From Treponema sp. (GTDB lineage: Bacteria > Spirochaetota > Spirochaetia > Treponematales > Breznakiellaceae): 62,885 nucleotides of DNA. Shown here one piece after another: positions 52,978-61,219 of the stretch; within the stretch, counting starts at the first letter, position 1, and every line of letters starts with the position of its first letter. The stretch is from assembly GCA_031277045.1 (NCBI GenBank), contig JAISLX010000108.1, positions 1 to 62,885 of the forward strand, written 5' to 3'. The notes below the pieces were generated by a model, which did not search any database, was not told where the DNA came from, and saw nothing but the letters and a program-made list of their open reading frames with translations. A program made the translations under genes and the position numbers.

Positions 52978-53575
52978 TCGTCAAATTCTTTCATTGTATC
53001 TGGATGGGGAATTGCCCTCACCCTGGAAGGAAAAACTGGAGGACCACTTGGCCTCCTGTCCCGGCTGCCGGGCGATTATCGGGTCTTGGGAACGGGTTTC
53101 CGGGGAAATGCGGATTGGAGATGATCCCGCCCGGAAAGAGCGGGTTTGGGAGCGAATCGAAAGCCGCGTCAATGCCGCCCAAACTGTCCCGCCGCGGGAG
53201 TTTTCCGGAGCGGGGAACTTGCGCCCGGTGAATTTTTGGCGGCGCAGGGTAAGTCTTCCCCTCCCCGCCGCGGCGGCGCTGGCGGCCGCGGCCGCCGCCT
53301 TTGTGTTCGTTGTCGGTTCTATGTGGTTGAATCCTTCTCCGCGCGGCGTTGCCGTGGTGGACATACCGTTTGTTTCCATGGAAGCCGGGGGAATTGACAT
53401 GGAGCTTAAGGATATTCCCTCCGTTGACAGCAGGGGCCTGTTTCAATATCTGGGAAGTACGGACTCAAGTGAAATTATGGTTATCCGCCTGCCCGAAAGC
53501 CGGAGTTTCCGCAGCGCCGGGGAGCCGAAGATCATCAGGGCCGCGGATTATTCCCCGGGAAGGCCTCCGCGATGA
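52967..53575 (+). CDS. Anti-sigma factor with zinc-finger (ZAS/zf-HC2) domain
   Basis: A 202-residue membrane protein. The N-terminal 45 residues form the zinc anti-sigma domain (MCPDRQILSLYLDGELPSPW with HLASCPGC, the HxxxCxxC motif). A membrane helix follows at about 100-122 (alanine-rich, LPAAAALAAAAAAFVFVVGS), then about 80 periplasmic residues. It should hold the ECF sigma factor at the membrane until a signal arrives. ATG 52967 has AAGGA eight bases upstream and overlaps the sigma gene; ATG 52958 is too close to that site. The next gene starts within its stop (ATGA). Confidence 0.88.
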   Translation: MCPDRQILSLYLDGELPSPWKEKLEDHLASCPGCRAIIGSWERVSGEMRIGDDPARKERVWERIESRVNAAQTVPPREFSGAGNLRPVNFWRRRVSLPLPAAAALAAAAAAFVFVVGSMWLNPSPRGVAVVDIPFVSMEAGGIDMELKDIPSVDSRGLFQYLGSTDSSEIMVIRLPESRSFRSAGEPKIIRAADYSPGRPPR

Positions 53576-54141
53576 ATTATTCTCCGCGCCCCTGCCGCGG
53601 TCTTTTGAGCGGGATTGTATTTATTACAACCCTGGGCGCTGGTTTTGGCCAGGAACATTTTCTGGAAGATATGCTGCCGGGGCTTAAAGAGCGGGCGGTT
53701 GTGCTGGAAATCGTTTCGCGGGTGGTGGACCGGAACCAGCAGATAGTCTGGAATTCGGTTAATTCCAAGGTAACTTTCCCCGGAAGGCCGGTACGGATAA
53801 ATATGGTGGGGACCAATGTGGCCATGACCCTCCAGTTCACCCTCTTTTTTAGGCCCGGAAAACGCGGGAACGGCAATGTGCTGGTAGCCCAGGGACAGAT
53901 CTGGGTGGACGTGCCGGACGAGGGGATCCGGTATCAAACCACGCTGCAGACCATACCGATAGAAGTCGGGGAACCTATATTCTTTTTTCCTCTTGGTTCC
54001 CCAAATTCCCCGGAGGAAACGCGGATAGAGTTGCAGCTGGAAATCCGGCCCTACGAAAAATATGACGGGCCGGGGCGGTATCCCGGCGCAACCGAACCTT
54101 CCCCGGACGCGGCTGAGGCGGGAAAAACCGAAGGCCGGTGA
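53572..54141 (+). CDS. Secreted protein of unknown function in the ECF sigma operon
   Basis: A 189-residue protein with an N-terminal signal peptide (about 10-26, ending AGFGQ). The mature domain is beta-rich (VVDRNQQIVWNSVNSKVTFP, VAMTLQFTLFFRP, GIRYQTTLQTIPIEVGEPIF) and ends in an acidic, proline-rich tail. I do not recognise a family. ATGA overlaps with the anti-sigma gene before it and a GTGA overlap with the gene after it show it is translated as part of the sigma operon, so it is probably a periplasmic sensor, partner or effector of that system. Confidence 0.75.
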   Translation: MNYSPRPCRGLLSGIVFITTLGAGFGQEHFLEDMLPGLKERAVVLEIVSRVVDRNQQIVWNSVNSKVTFPGRPVRINMVGTNVAMTLQFTLFFRPGKRGNGNVLVAQGQIWVDVPDEGIRYQTTLQTIPIEVGEPIFFFPLGSPNSPEETRIELQLEIRPYEKYDGPGRYPGATEPSPDAAEAGKTEGR

Positions 54142-55805
54142 GGCGGGAAAAACCGTACTTGCCGCGCAAGTTTTTTATGCGGATACTCCCCTCCCCGTTC
54201 TGCCCTCTGTTATTTTCGTTGTTGGCGTTGTTTTCATGTGAAAAAAAATCACCCGTTATCCACAGTATCGATCCCGCCATCGGCATATTGGGGGAAGTGT
54301 TGAACATCGAGGGAGAGTACTTCGGCGAGGAGCGGGGAGAATCCTACGTTAGTATCGCGGGAGTTGTTCCTACCGCGTCTTCCTATATCGAGTGGAACAA
54401 TACCCGCATCAGGCTGCGTCTTCCCGAATTCGGCGAATCCGGTTTGGTCCGGGTTCATGTGGGGGCCAGGCGGAGTAACGCGCTGCTCTTTTCCAACAGG
54501 GCGACCATGCCGGCCCCGGTCGAGGAAACGAGTTTCGGCGCTGGTCCCCGGATTAGTTCGATTGAACCCGCCGCCGCCCGGATAGGATCCCTGGTGTCCA
54601 TAACCGGGAGCGGTTTCGGTAATTCCCGGGAACAAAGCGGGGTTTTCTTTTCCTGGAACGCGGAAAACGCGCCGGGAACCCTGGCGGAAGACATGGACTC
54701 CGGTTTTATCGAGGTTTTTGAGGGCGATCTTGGTTATGATCTGTGGACTGACCGGGAAATACGGGTCCGGGTTCCCGACGGGGCGGTAAGCGGAAATGTG
54801 GAGATTAGAACCGCCCAGGGTACTTCACGGCCCGTCTTTTTCGAGGTACCGGACAGGCCCGGAACCAGGACATTCGGTAACAAACGTAGTTATACGTTTA
54901 GTTATTCGGTGCAGGTACAGGTATGGGAAGCCGCCGTCCCCAATATTTTGTACCTATGGATACCCCAGCCGGTACTTTCCGCGTCCCAGCGAAATCCGGA
55001 ACTCCTCTCCCGAAGTATGGAGAGCTTTATGGAAAACTACCAGAGAACCGATCTTTTCAGGCTGGTGGACATGGCGGCCAATTCCACGGTAATGGTCGAT
55101 CAGGCATGGGCCGTGGAAGTCTACGCCCAGGAGACAAACCTGCGGTACCAGCAGATTCGGCAGGATACATCTTCCCCAATCCACGCCGCCTATACCCGGG
55201 CCGATGCGCTGATCCCCGCGGACGATGCGCGGATCCGAAAATTGGCGGAAAAGATATGCGGGCGGGAGCGAAATCCCTACCTTAAGGCCCGGCGAATCTA
55301 CGAATGGCTTCTTAAAGAGGCGGACATAGACTTGTCCGGTCCGGAGAGTACCGGAGTCCTGGACGCGCTGGAACAGGGACATTTCGATTCCTACACCGCG
55401 TCGCTACTTTTCTGTTCCCTGGCCCGCGCGGCGGATGTTCCCGCCGTCCCGGTTTCCGGCGTCCTTGTCAACCAAGGGGAGACTATTCGGCACTGCTGGG
55501 CGGAATTCTGGATTGACGGTTTTGGCTGGGTGCCGCTGGACAGCGCCTTGGGAGCCGCGTCGGCACCGCCGGGGTTCGCGCTGAGGGAAGACGCGGAATC
55601 CTGGTACTTCGGGAATCTTGATAGCCAGCGGATCGCCTTTTCCCGGGGCTGGAACGCGCTGTCCCCAATGGATCCTCGGGGAAGAACCGTGAGCCGGAAC
55701 CGGGAATACGCCCTGCAGAATCTGTGGGAGGAAGCGGTTGGGGAGCTTAAATCCTATTCGTCCCTGTGGGGGGACATAACGATTACCGGCATATATGCCT
55801 ACTAG
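54138..55805 (+). CDS. Lipoprotein with IPT/TIG domains and a cysteine-less transglutaminase-like domain
   Basis: A 555-residue envelope protein. The signal peptide ends in a lipobox-like LFSC near residue 34. Two IPT/TIG Ig-like domains follow (VIHSIDPAIGILGEVLNIEG; ISSIEPAAARIGSLVSITGS) and a C-terminal transglutaminase-like domain (about 360-490). That domain keeps the catalytic-type His (H452 in HCWAEFW) and Asp (D468 in VPLD), but where active members have Cys four residues before the helix alanine the sequence is FDSYTASLLF, with D417 or S418. It is therefore probably non-enzymatic or altered. GTG 54138 has AAGG upstream and overlaps the preceding stop. Last gene of the ECF sigma operon. 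Confidence 0.82.
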   Translation: MRREKPYLPRKFFMRILPSPFCPLLFSLLALFSCEKKSPVIHSIDPAIGILGEVLNIEGEYFGEERGESYVSIAGVVPTASSYIEWNNTRIRLRLPEFGESGLVRVHVGARRSNALLFSNRATMPAPVEETSFGAGPRISSIEPAAARIGSLVSITGSGFGNSREQSGVFFSWNAENAPGTLAEDMDSGFIEVFEGDLGYDLWTDREIRVRVPDGAVSGNVEIRTAQGTSRPVFFEVPDRPGTRTFGNKRSYTFSYSVQVQVWEAAVPNILYLWIPQPVLSASQRNPELLSRSMESFMENYQRTDLFRLVDMAANSTVMVDQAWAVEVYAQETNLRYQQIRQDTSSPIHAAYTRADALIPADDARIRKLAEKICGRERNPYLKARRIYEWLLKEADIDLSGPESTGVLDALEQGHFDSYTASLLFCSLARAADVPAVPVSGVLVNQGETIRHCWAEFWIDGFGWVPLDSALGAASAPPGFALREDAESWYFGNLDSQRIAFSRGWNALSPMDPRGRTVSRNREYALQNLWEEAVGELKSYSSLWGDITITGIYAY

Positions 55806-55806
55806 A

Positions 55807-55849
55807 GTTGTTCAGAAACCTCAGTTTCTGAACAACAACCGCTTAAATT
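55807..55849 (+). repeat. Palindromic intergenic repeat, copy 2
   Basis: A perfect 13-bp stem GTTGTTCAGAAAC / GTTTCTGAACAAC with loop CTCA, starting one base after the TAG stop of the upstream gene, followed by AACCGCTTAAA. Same family and same distance from the stop as the copy at 58402. A second, less regular stem (GAGCTTT/AAGCTC) follows near 55853-55888. Confidence 0.75.
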
Positions 55850-55920
55850 AAAAGAGCTTTTTCCAAAAACTGAAATTGTGGAAAGCTCAAAAATATTCGC
55901 GTTTGAAAACCGGAGGAACT

Positions 55921-56604
55921 ATGACAAGCGTTATTTCCCTGGGGGGTTCCATTGTGGCCCCCGGCGGCGTGGACGAGGATTACCTGGGACAACTCCTGGC
56001 CCTGGTGGATCGTTTGCTGCTGGAAGATGATGAGCGGAAGTTTATCTTTGTGGTGGGGGGCGGCGGACCGGCCCGTTCCTGGCAGAAGGCTTACCGGAAC
56101 CTGGCGCGGACCCCTTCCGACAACGAAGCGGATTGGATCGGCGTTATGGCAACCAGGCTCAACGCCCAGCTCGTCAAAGCCCTGATGGGCGGCTGGTGCC
56201 GTGAAGCCGTGGTAACCAATCCTTCCCTGACCAATTCGTTTGATGGCCGGGTGCTGGTGGCCGCGGGCTGGAAACCCGGTTTTTCCTCGGACTACGACGC
56301 AGTGATCCTGGCGGAACGGTTTGGCGCCGCCCAGGTAATCAACCTTTCGAACATTGAGCAGGTCTACACCGACGATCCCCGCGTGAATCCGGACGCGAAA
56401 CCTATCGCGTCGATAAGCTGGGCGGATTTTATCCGCATGGTTGGAGACGAGTGGACACCGGGAAAAAACGTCCCCTTTGACCCTGTGGCAAGCCGCCACG
56501 CCGCGAAAATCGGTATAAAGGTACTTTTCGCGGCGGGGAAAAACCTTGACAACCTGGAAACTATCCTCAAGGGCGGGGATTTTTTGGGTACCCTTATCGG
56601 CTAA
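55921..56604 (+). CDS. pyrH: UMP kinase, archaeal/spirochete-type (PyrH-like)
   Basis: A 227-residue amino-acid-kinase-fold enzyme that phosphorylates UMP to UDP in pyrimidine synthesis. Features are VISLGGSIVAPGGVDEDYLG, FVVGGGGPARSWQKAYRN, AGWKPGFSSDYDAVILAERF, NLSNIEQVYTDDPRVNPDAK and PFDPVASRHAAKIGIKVLF. The glycine-rich start and the SSDYDAV text match the archaeal-like branch rather than the hexameric E. coli branch. ATG 55921 has GGAGG four bases upstream. It stands between two palindromic repeats or stems and is probably transcribed alone. Confidence 0.92.
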   Translation: MTSVISLGGSIVAPGGVDEDYLGQLLALVDRLLLEDDERKFIFVVGGGGPARSWQKAYRNLARTPSDNEADWIGVMATRLNAQLVKALMGGWCREAVVTNPSLTNSFDGRVLVAAGWKPGFSSDYDAVILAERFGAAQVINLSNIEQVYTDDPRVNPDAKPIASISWADFIRMVGDEWTPGKNVPFDPVASRHAAKIGIKVLFAAGKNLDNLETILKGGDFLGTLIG

Positions 56605-56652
56605 ACCGGCGCCGTCTTCTCAAAACCCTATGTTTTATGTATCATTAAAGAA

Positions 56653-56689
56653 AGGTTTACCTAAAACCAGCCAGGTTTCGGGTAAACCT
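56653..56689. repeat. Hairpin between pyrH and pfp
   Basis: AGGTTTACC pairs with GGTAAACCT, with a second inner pairing AAACC/GGTTT around AGCCA. It lies 48 nt after pyrH and may act as its terminator, although no clear T-run follows. Confidence 0.5.
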
Positions 56690-56741
56690 CAAGAGGCCGT
56701 TCCAAATCGCCCGGAAACACGTCAAGCACAAGGAGAAAAAA

Positions 56742-58400
56742 ATGGAAATTTCCGTACTGCAAAAATTACGGTACGCCTACCGTCCCAAACTGCCCGCAAG
56801 CCTTTCGCAAAGCGTCGCCGGTATCGGGGTGGAATATGGCGGACCAACCGAATCGGTTTCGGACCAGGAGGCCCTGCGGGGACTTTTTAAGCGCAGCTAC
56901 GGCAAACCCATCGTTACCTTTACCCGGGGGAAAAATGACGGTATCGGTCAAAGGTTAAAGGTGGGGGTTATTCTTTCCGGCGGTCAGGCGCCCGGGGGCC
57001 ATAACGTTATCGCCGGTCTTTTTGACGGCTTAAAAAAGGGAAATCCCGAATCCGTGCTGTACGGGTTTTTGGGCGGCCCTTCGGGGCTTATTGGTAACAA
57101 AACGGTGGAGATCACCGCGGCCATGATGGACGAATACCGTAATACCGGCGGTTTCGACATGATCGGATCCGGACGCACCAAAATCGAAACCCCCGAGCAG
57201 TTCGCGTCTTCTCTGGAAACGGCAAAGAAGCTTGGTCTTGCCGCCGTCGTGATCATCGGCGGGGACGATTCCAATACCAACGCCGCCCTGCTGGCGGAGT
57301 ATTTTCTGGCCCAGGGTTCCTCGATACAGGTAATCGGCTGCCCCAAAACCATTGACGGGGATTTGAAGAATGAGTTTATCGAAACTTCTTTTGGTTTTGA
57401 TACGGCCGTTAAAATTTACGGCGAACTTATCGGAAACATCGAACGGGACGCCAATTCCGCGAAAAAATATTGGCATTTCATCAAACTTATGGGCCGTTCG
57501 GCCAGCCATATCGCCCTGGAATGCGCACTGCAAACCCAGCCCAACATCTGTCTTATCTCCGAGGAGGTAGAGGCGAAAAAACTTTCGTTGAAACAGATCG
57601 TGAACAGCCTGTGCGATTCTATCGCCGGGCGGGCGGCCAATAAAGAAAATTTCGGAGTGGCGCTGATCCCGGAGGGGCTGGTGGAATTTATTCCCGAGAT
57701 GAAGACCCTTATTGGGGAACTGAACGATATTATGGCCGCCAACGGGGGAGAATTCGCCAAGGTGGAACAGGAATCGTTCCGGGAGATTGTCGACTGGCTT
57801 GCCCGCAAACTTTCCGGGCCCTCAGAATCACTGTTTCTAAGTCTTCCTGAGGAAATTGCCAAACAGCTTCTGGCCGGCCGGGATCCCCACGGGAACGTGC
57901 AGGTTTCCCGGATTGAAACGGAAAAACTGCTTATCGGCATGGTGGAAAACGAACTGAGGGAACGGGAGGCCGCCGGAACCTATAACGGCAAATTCAGCGC
58001 CCTGGGCCATTTTTTCGGGTACGAGGGAAGGTGCGCCTTTCCTTCCAACTTTGACGCCGACTATTGCTACAGCCTGGGATTCAGCGCCTTCGTGCTGATC
58101 GCCTCGGGGCTTACAGGCTATCTTTCCAGCGTGCGGAACCTGAGCGCCCCGGCGGAACAGTGGATCGCCGGCGGCGTACCCCTGACCATGATGATGAATA
58201 TGGAACACCGGCACGGTTCGCTGAAACCGGTGATTCGGAAGGCCCTGGTGGAACTGGAGGGGAAACCTTTTAAGACATTCGCCGAAAACCGGGACACCTG
58301 GGCGCTTACAACGTGTTACCTCTACCCCGGGGCAATCCAGTACTTCGGCCCTCCGGAAATCGCGGACATCACCACCAAGACCCTCAAGCTGGAACATTAG
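56742..58400 (+). CDS. pfp: Diphosphate-fructose-6-phosphate 1-phosphotransferase (PPi-dependent PFK)
   Basis: A 552-residue long-form phosphofructokinase that uses pyrophosphate to make fructose-1,6-bisphosphate reversibly. Present are [42 protein letters not shown] with the GGDD form that marks PPi rather than ATP use, [10 protein letters not shown] with the catalytic Asp, and [14 protein letters not shown]. Its length matches the plant beta-subunit-like enzymes of spirochetes. ATG 56742 has AAGGAGAAAAAA directly upstream. A palindromic repeat begins one base after its TAG. Confidence 0.95.
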   Translation: MEISVLQKLRYAYRPKLPASLSQSVAGIGVEYGGPTESVSDQEALRGLFKRSYGKPIVTFTRGKNDGIGQRLKVGVILSGGQAPGGHNVIAGLFDGLKKGNPESVLYGFLGGPSGLIGNKTVEITAAMMDEYRNTGGFDMIGSGRTKIETPEQFASSLETAKKLGLAAVVIIGGDDSNTNAALLAEYFLAQGSSIQVIGCPKTIDGDLKNEFIETSFGFDTAVKIYGELIGNIERDANSAKKYWHFIKLMGRSASHIALECALQTQPNICLISEEVEAKKLSLKQIVNSLCDSIAGRAANKENFGVALIPEGLVEFIPEMKTLIGELNDIMAANGGEFAKVEQESFREIVDWLARKLSGPSESLFLSLPEEIAKQLLAGRDPHGNVQVSRIETEKLLIGMVENELREREAAGTYNGKFSALGHFFGYEGRCAFPSNFDADYCYSLGFSAFVLIASGLTGYLSSVRNLSAPAEQWIAGGVPLTMMMNMEHRHGSLKPVIRKALVELEGKPFKTFAENRDTWALTTCYLYPGAIQYFGPPEIADITTKTLKLEH

Positions 58401-58401
58401 A

Positions 58402-58441
58402 GTTGTCCGGAAACTAAAGTTTCTGGACAACAGCCGCTTAA
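58402..58441 (+). repeat. Palindromic intergenic repeat, copy 3
   Basis: GTTGTCCGGAAACT / AGTTTCTGGACAAC, a 14-bp stem with one G-U pair and loop AA, one base after the pfp stop, followed by AGCCGCTTAAA. Base pairs covary with the copies at 27136 and 55807. Confidence 0.75.
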
Positions 58442-58707
58442 AAACAAGGGTATTTCGCGGAGCCCGATACAAGGGCCGGGTCAAGGCGGGTAAGTCCTCG
58501 TTCGGCGCTATCCCCCGCGCCAATGTCCGCACGCCGCAATTTAGCCGGCCGGCGGGGGGAGCCGTCAACTAAACCGGCGGCTCCCCTTTCGTAACCTTTC
58601 GGTCGGTGGAAATCACATAATCCGCCTCATCAAGGATCAAAAAATGGATTGCATGGCCTCGTCGTTTTTTACATCGTAAATGCGCCGGCAGCGCCCGGGA
58701 CGCGGGC

Positions 58708-58736
58708 TTGACATCTTTTTCCACAAGGGATATAAA
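58708..58736 (+). promoter_or_regulatory. Sigma-70 promoter of the tRNA genes
   Basis: TTGACA, 17 bases, TATAAA: almost the full sigma-70 consensus with ideal spacing. The expected start is near 58743, about 44 bases before tRNA-Lys. Confidence 0.8.
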
Positions 58737-58786
58737 CAACCATACTGTGCGATGGGGCAGGATGGCTCAAAATCGCGGTGATAATT

Positions 58787-58859
58787 GGGCCGCTAGCTCA
58801 GCTGGTAGAGCAGCAGACTCTTAATCTGCGGGTCCTGAGTTCGATCCTCGGGCGGCTCA
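58787..58859 (+). tRNA. tRNA-Lys (anticodon CTT)
   Basis: A 73-nt cloverleaf. The acceptor arms GGGCCGC and GCGGCTC pair with one G-U, the D arm has GCTCAGCTGGTAGAGC, the anticodon stem GCAGA/TCTGC encloses CTCTTAA with anticodon CTT, and the T arm has GTTCGATCC. The discriminator is A; CCA is not encoded. A strong promoter lies about 50 bases upstream, and tRNA-Gly follows 79 bases later, probably in the same transcript. Confidence 0.97.
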
Positions 58860-58938
58860 AACGTAACCGTCAGGCTAAGGCGGGTATTGACGCGCCGTAA
58901 CGTTTGCCGGTATGGTTAGCTTGTACGTAAGGTTTTTT

Positions 58939-59010
58939 GCGGGAATAGCTCAGTGGTAGAGCGCCACCTTGCCAAGGTGGATGTCGCGGGTCCAACTCCC
59001 GTTTCCCGCT
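58939..59010 (+). tRNA. tRNA-Gly (anticodon GCC), with C at position 55
   Basis: A 72-nt cloverleaf: acceptor GCGGGAA with TTCCCGC, D arm GCTCAGTGGTAGAGC, anticodon stem CCACC/GGTGG with loop TTGCCAA (GCC), discriminator T, no encoded CCA. The T arm is CGGG-TCCAACT-CCCG, so the almost universal U55 (normally pseudouridine made by TruB) is C. All other cloverleaf features are normal. Confidence 0.95.
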
Positions 59011-59260
59011 CTCCGTAATTTCCTGGGGCATAAGGAATTACCGGCGATTATAATTCGAGTCTGTAATGTAGACACATTATGGACAGACTTCCCGAAAAAT
59101 TCGTTCCGCTTCCATGCCGCAGGTTCCCTTCCCGGTTTTTTCCAGCGTATGTACCGGCGTGTTTACAGATAACATACAATCCGTATAGGATTACCGTATA
59201 TATCGGGCTTTCCCGCGACCCGCCGGGCTGCGGGAACGGCCTGTCGCGCAGGAGGTTTGT

Positions 59261-59788
59261 ATGAGCAATCCCGTACTTGACGCTATCGCCGGACGCCGGA
59301 GTATCCGGTCCTATACGGCGGAAAAGCTTACCAGGGAGCAGATTGATATCCTGCTCAAGGCGGCGGCGGAAGCGCCGAGCGCCCGGAATTCCCAGCCCTG
59401 GCATTTTTCGGTTACCCAGAACCGCAGGATTCTGGACGAGATAAACGCCGAGGTTTCCTCGATCTTGAAAAAAGACATAGGGGACATCTTCCACGGCGCC
59501 CCGGCGGCGATCTTCCTTTCCTGCGACCAGGAAAGCCGCTGGGCGCGGCTGGACTGCGGTATAGCCGTCCAGAATATCGCCCTGGCGGCCCATTCCATCG
59601 GCCTGGGGACGGTGATCCTGGGGATGCCGGATCCGGCCTTTAGCGGCCCCCGGAAGGCTTACTTCGACGCCCTGCTCAAATTCCCTTCGGCGCAGCACAG
59701 CTTCGCCGTGGCGGTGGCCGTAGGGGTCCCTGCGGGAAGCAAAGACGCCCACCCGCTGGAACCGGGCCGGGTCAGCTTTGTGGATTAG
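59261..59788 (+). CDS. Nitroreductase family protein (FMN-dependent)
   Basis: A 175-residue protein of the NfnB/RutE-like nitroreductase fold, which uses FMN and NAD(P)H to reduce nitro or quinone compounds. Family features are AGRRSIRSYTAEKLTREQID, AAAEAPSARNSQPWHF with the FMN-contact SARNSQPW, DCGIAVQNIALAAHSIGLGT, and a C-terminal VAVGVPAG. The substrate is unknown. ATG 59261 has AGGAGG five bases upstream. The next gene's proposed start overlaps its end. Confidence 0.92.
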   Translation: MSNPVLDAIAGRRSIRSYTAEKLTREQIDILLKAAAEAPSARNSQPWHFSVTQNRRILDEINAEVSSILKKDIGDIFHGAPAAIFLSCDQESRWARLDCGIAVQNIALAAHSIGLGTVILGMPDPAFSGPRKAYFDALLKFPSAQHSFAVAVAVGVPAGSKDAHPLEPGRVSFVD

Positions 59789-61016
59789 CGGCCTGCCGGC
59801 TCGGAACCTCCCGCCCCTCATCCTCTTCGTCCTCCTCCTGCCGGCCGCCGGGGGGGCGGAGGAGTTCCGCTATATCCACCGGGCCGGGGACAGCTACCGG
59901 ATCCTGTCGGTGGTGAACGAGGACGTGTACCTGGACCGGCGGCTTAGCCACCGCGCGGAGATTCTGAACAGGGTCGCCGTGACGGTTCTGGGCGAGGAGG
60001 GGGGTACGGGGCGGCACGAGGCGCTGTTCCAGACTTCCGAGCGGGCGGTCCGGACGGACGGCGGGGAAGCTTTTTTCCAGTGGGAGCGGGAATACGAATC
60101 GGTTTTCGAGCGGGACAGCCTGGGCCGCCTTACGATTGACGACCGCTACTTTATGCCGGTGGTGCGGAACGTCCCGGTCTTCCCCGGCGGGAACCTTGAG
60201 CCCGGCGACACCTGGCGCGCCGAAGGCAGCGAAGCGCACGACTTTCGGGACGCCTTCGGCATAGCCGAACCGTACCGGATCTTTTTTACCGCAAACTACA
60301 CCTACCTGGGGGACCGGGCATGGGGGGGCCGCGAATACCCCGCCTTTTCCGTGTCCTACCGGATCGACGACAGCCCCCCGGCGGTACGGGGGCGGCTCTG
60401 GCCCCGGCGTATTATCGGGGCCTGCGATCAGATCCTCTACTGGGACCGGGATCTGGGGCAGAGCCGGGCCTACGAAGAAACCTTCCGGATGATCTTCGAG
60501 CTTTCCGACGGGCTGGGCGGCGGGGGAACCCGCGTCGAATACCGGGGGACCGCCTACGCGGAAATACTCGAATCCCCCCGGATGGACAAGGACCGGGTGG
60601 CCGGGGACATTAAGCGGGACCTGGAAGCGCTGGACCTTGGGGATACGGGGGTGCGGGTTGACGCGGAAGGCGTTACCATCAGCCTGGAGGCCATCCGTTT
60701 TGAGGCGGATTCGGCGCGGCTCCTCCCCTCCGAACAGGCCAAGCTGGACCGGATCGGGGAGATCCTGGCCCGTTACGGCGACCGCGACATCCTGGTGGCC
60801 GGGCATACCGCCCTGGCGGGGAGCGCCGAGGGCCGCCGGGAGCTGTCGGTCCAGCGGGCCGCCGCCGTGGCCTCGTACCTGATCGGCGCAGGGGTCCGTA
60901 CCGGGGAGCGCGTGGTGGTCCGGGGCTACGGCGCGGAACGGCCCGTGGCGGACAACGCCACCGCGGAGGGCAGGGAGCGGAACCGCCGGGTGGAAATTAC
61001 GATACTGGAAAATTAG
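59778..61016 (+). CDS. OmpA-domain envelope protein
   Basis: A 412-residue exported protein: signal peptide at about 10-28 (LPPLILFVLLLPAAGGA), a large beta-rich middle (about 30-270) of unknown family, and a C-terminal OmpA peptidoglycan-binding domain from about 290. The last has IRFEADSARLLPSEQAKLDR, VAGHTALAGSAEGRRELSVQ and RNRRVEITI, where Asp and Arg normally contact diaminopimelate or ornithine. The start is weakly supported: TTG 59778, within the end of the nitroreductase gene, has no clear ribosome-binding site, but no other start keeps the signal peptide. Confidence 0.83.
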   Translation: MWISGLPARNLPPLILFVLLLPAAGGAEEFRYIHRAGDSYRILSVVNEDVYLDRRLSHRAEILNRVAVTVLGEEGGTGRHEALFQTSERAVRTDGGEAFFQWEREYESVFERDSLGRLTIDDRYFMPVVRNVPVFPGGNLEPGDTWRAEGSEAHDFRDAFGIAEPYRIFFTANYTYLGDRAWGGREYPAFSVSYRIDDSPPAVRGRLWPRRIIGACDQILYWDRDLGQSRAYEETFRMIFELSDGLGGGGTRVEYRGTAYAEILESPRMDKDRVAGDIKRDLEALDLGDTGVRVDAEGVTISLEAIRFEADSARLLPSEQAKLDRIGEILARYGDRDILVAGHTALAGSAEGRRELSVQRAAAVASYLIGAGVRTGERVVVRGYGAERPVADNATAEGRERNRRVEITILEN

Positions 61017-61150
61017 CGGTTTTCCCAATTCAAAACATCGTTCATACAACCTCTTTCACACCGAAGCGCGGCGCAGCGGAAACGCCCCGTGCCTCCCGGT
61101 TCGGGGGGCGGTCCGCGCCAAAAAAAAATCCAAATTTTCAAAATTCGCGC

Positions 61151-61198
61151 TTGACATATTGTACTAGGTCATTTATATTGTACTAGGTAATTAGTACA
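61151..61198 (+). promoter_or_regulatory. Sigma-70 promoter overlapped by a repeated palindromic operator
   Basis: TTGACA at 61151 and TATATT at 61174 are separated by 17 bases. The half-site TGTACTAGGT occurs twice, at 61160 and 61179, 19 bases apart. The second copy completes a perfect inverted repeat TGTACTA-GGTAAT-TAGTACA (61179-61198) over the end of the -10 box and the start point. This is how a repressor site looks; the style resembles operators of small GntR/YtrA-type regulators that often control ABC transporters. Confidence 0.72.
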
Positions 61199-61219
61199 TT
61201 AGTTCTGACGGGGGTACCT

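Larger units (their letters stand above)
58401..58786. other. Intergenic region between pfp and the tRNA genes
   Basis: Holds the palindromic repeat at 58402, then a GC-rich stretch with a 9-bp stem GGGGAGCCG / CGGCTCCCC (58556-58586) followed by TTT, which may be a terminator, and finally the tRNA promoter at 58708-58736. No frame in it resembles a gene. Confidence 0.6.

Noticed and set aside
58402..58441. Considered as a rho-independent terminator of pfp
   Set aside because: The stem is good but no T-run follows; the conserved CCGCTTAAA tail in the other copies points to a repeat family instead.
59772..61049. 425-codon open frame on the minus strand
   Set aside because: Antisense to the OmpA-domain gene, which has a clear signal peptide and OmpA motif; the antisense translation is proline- and glycine-rich noise.
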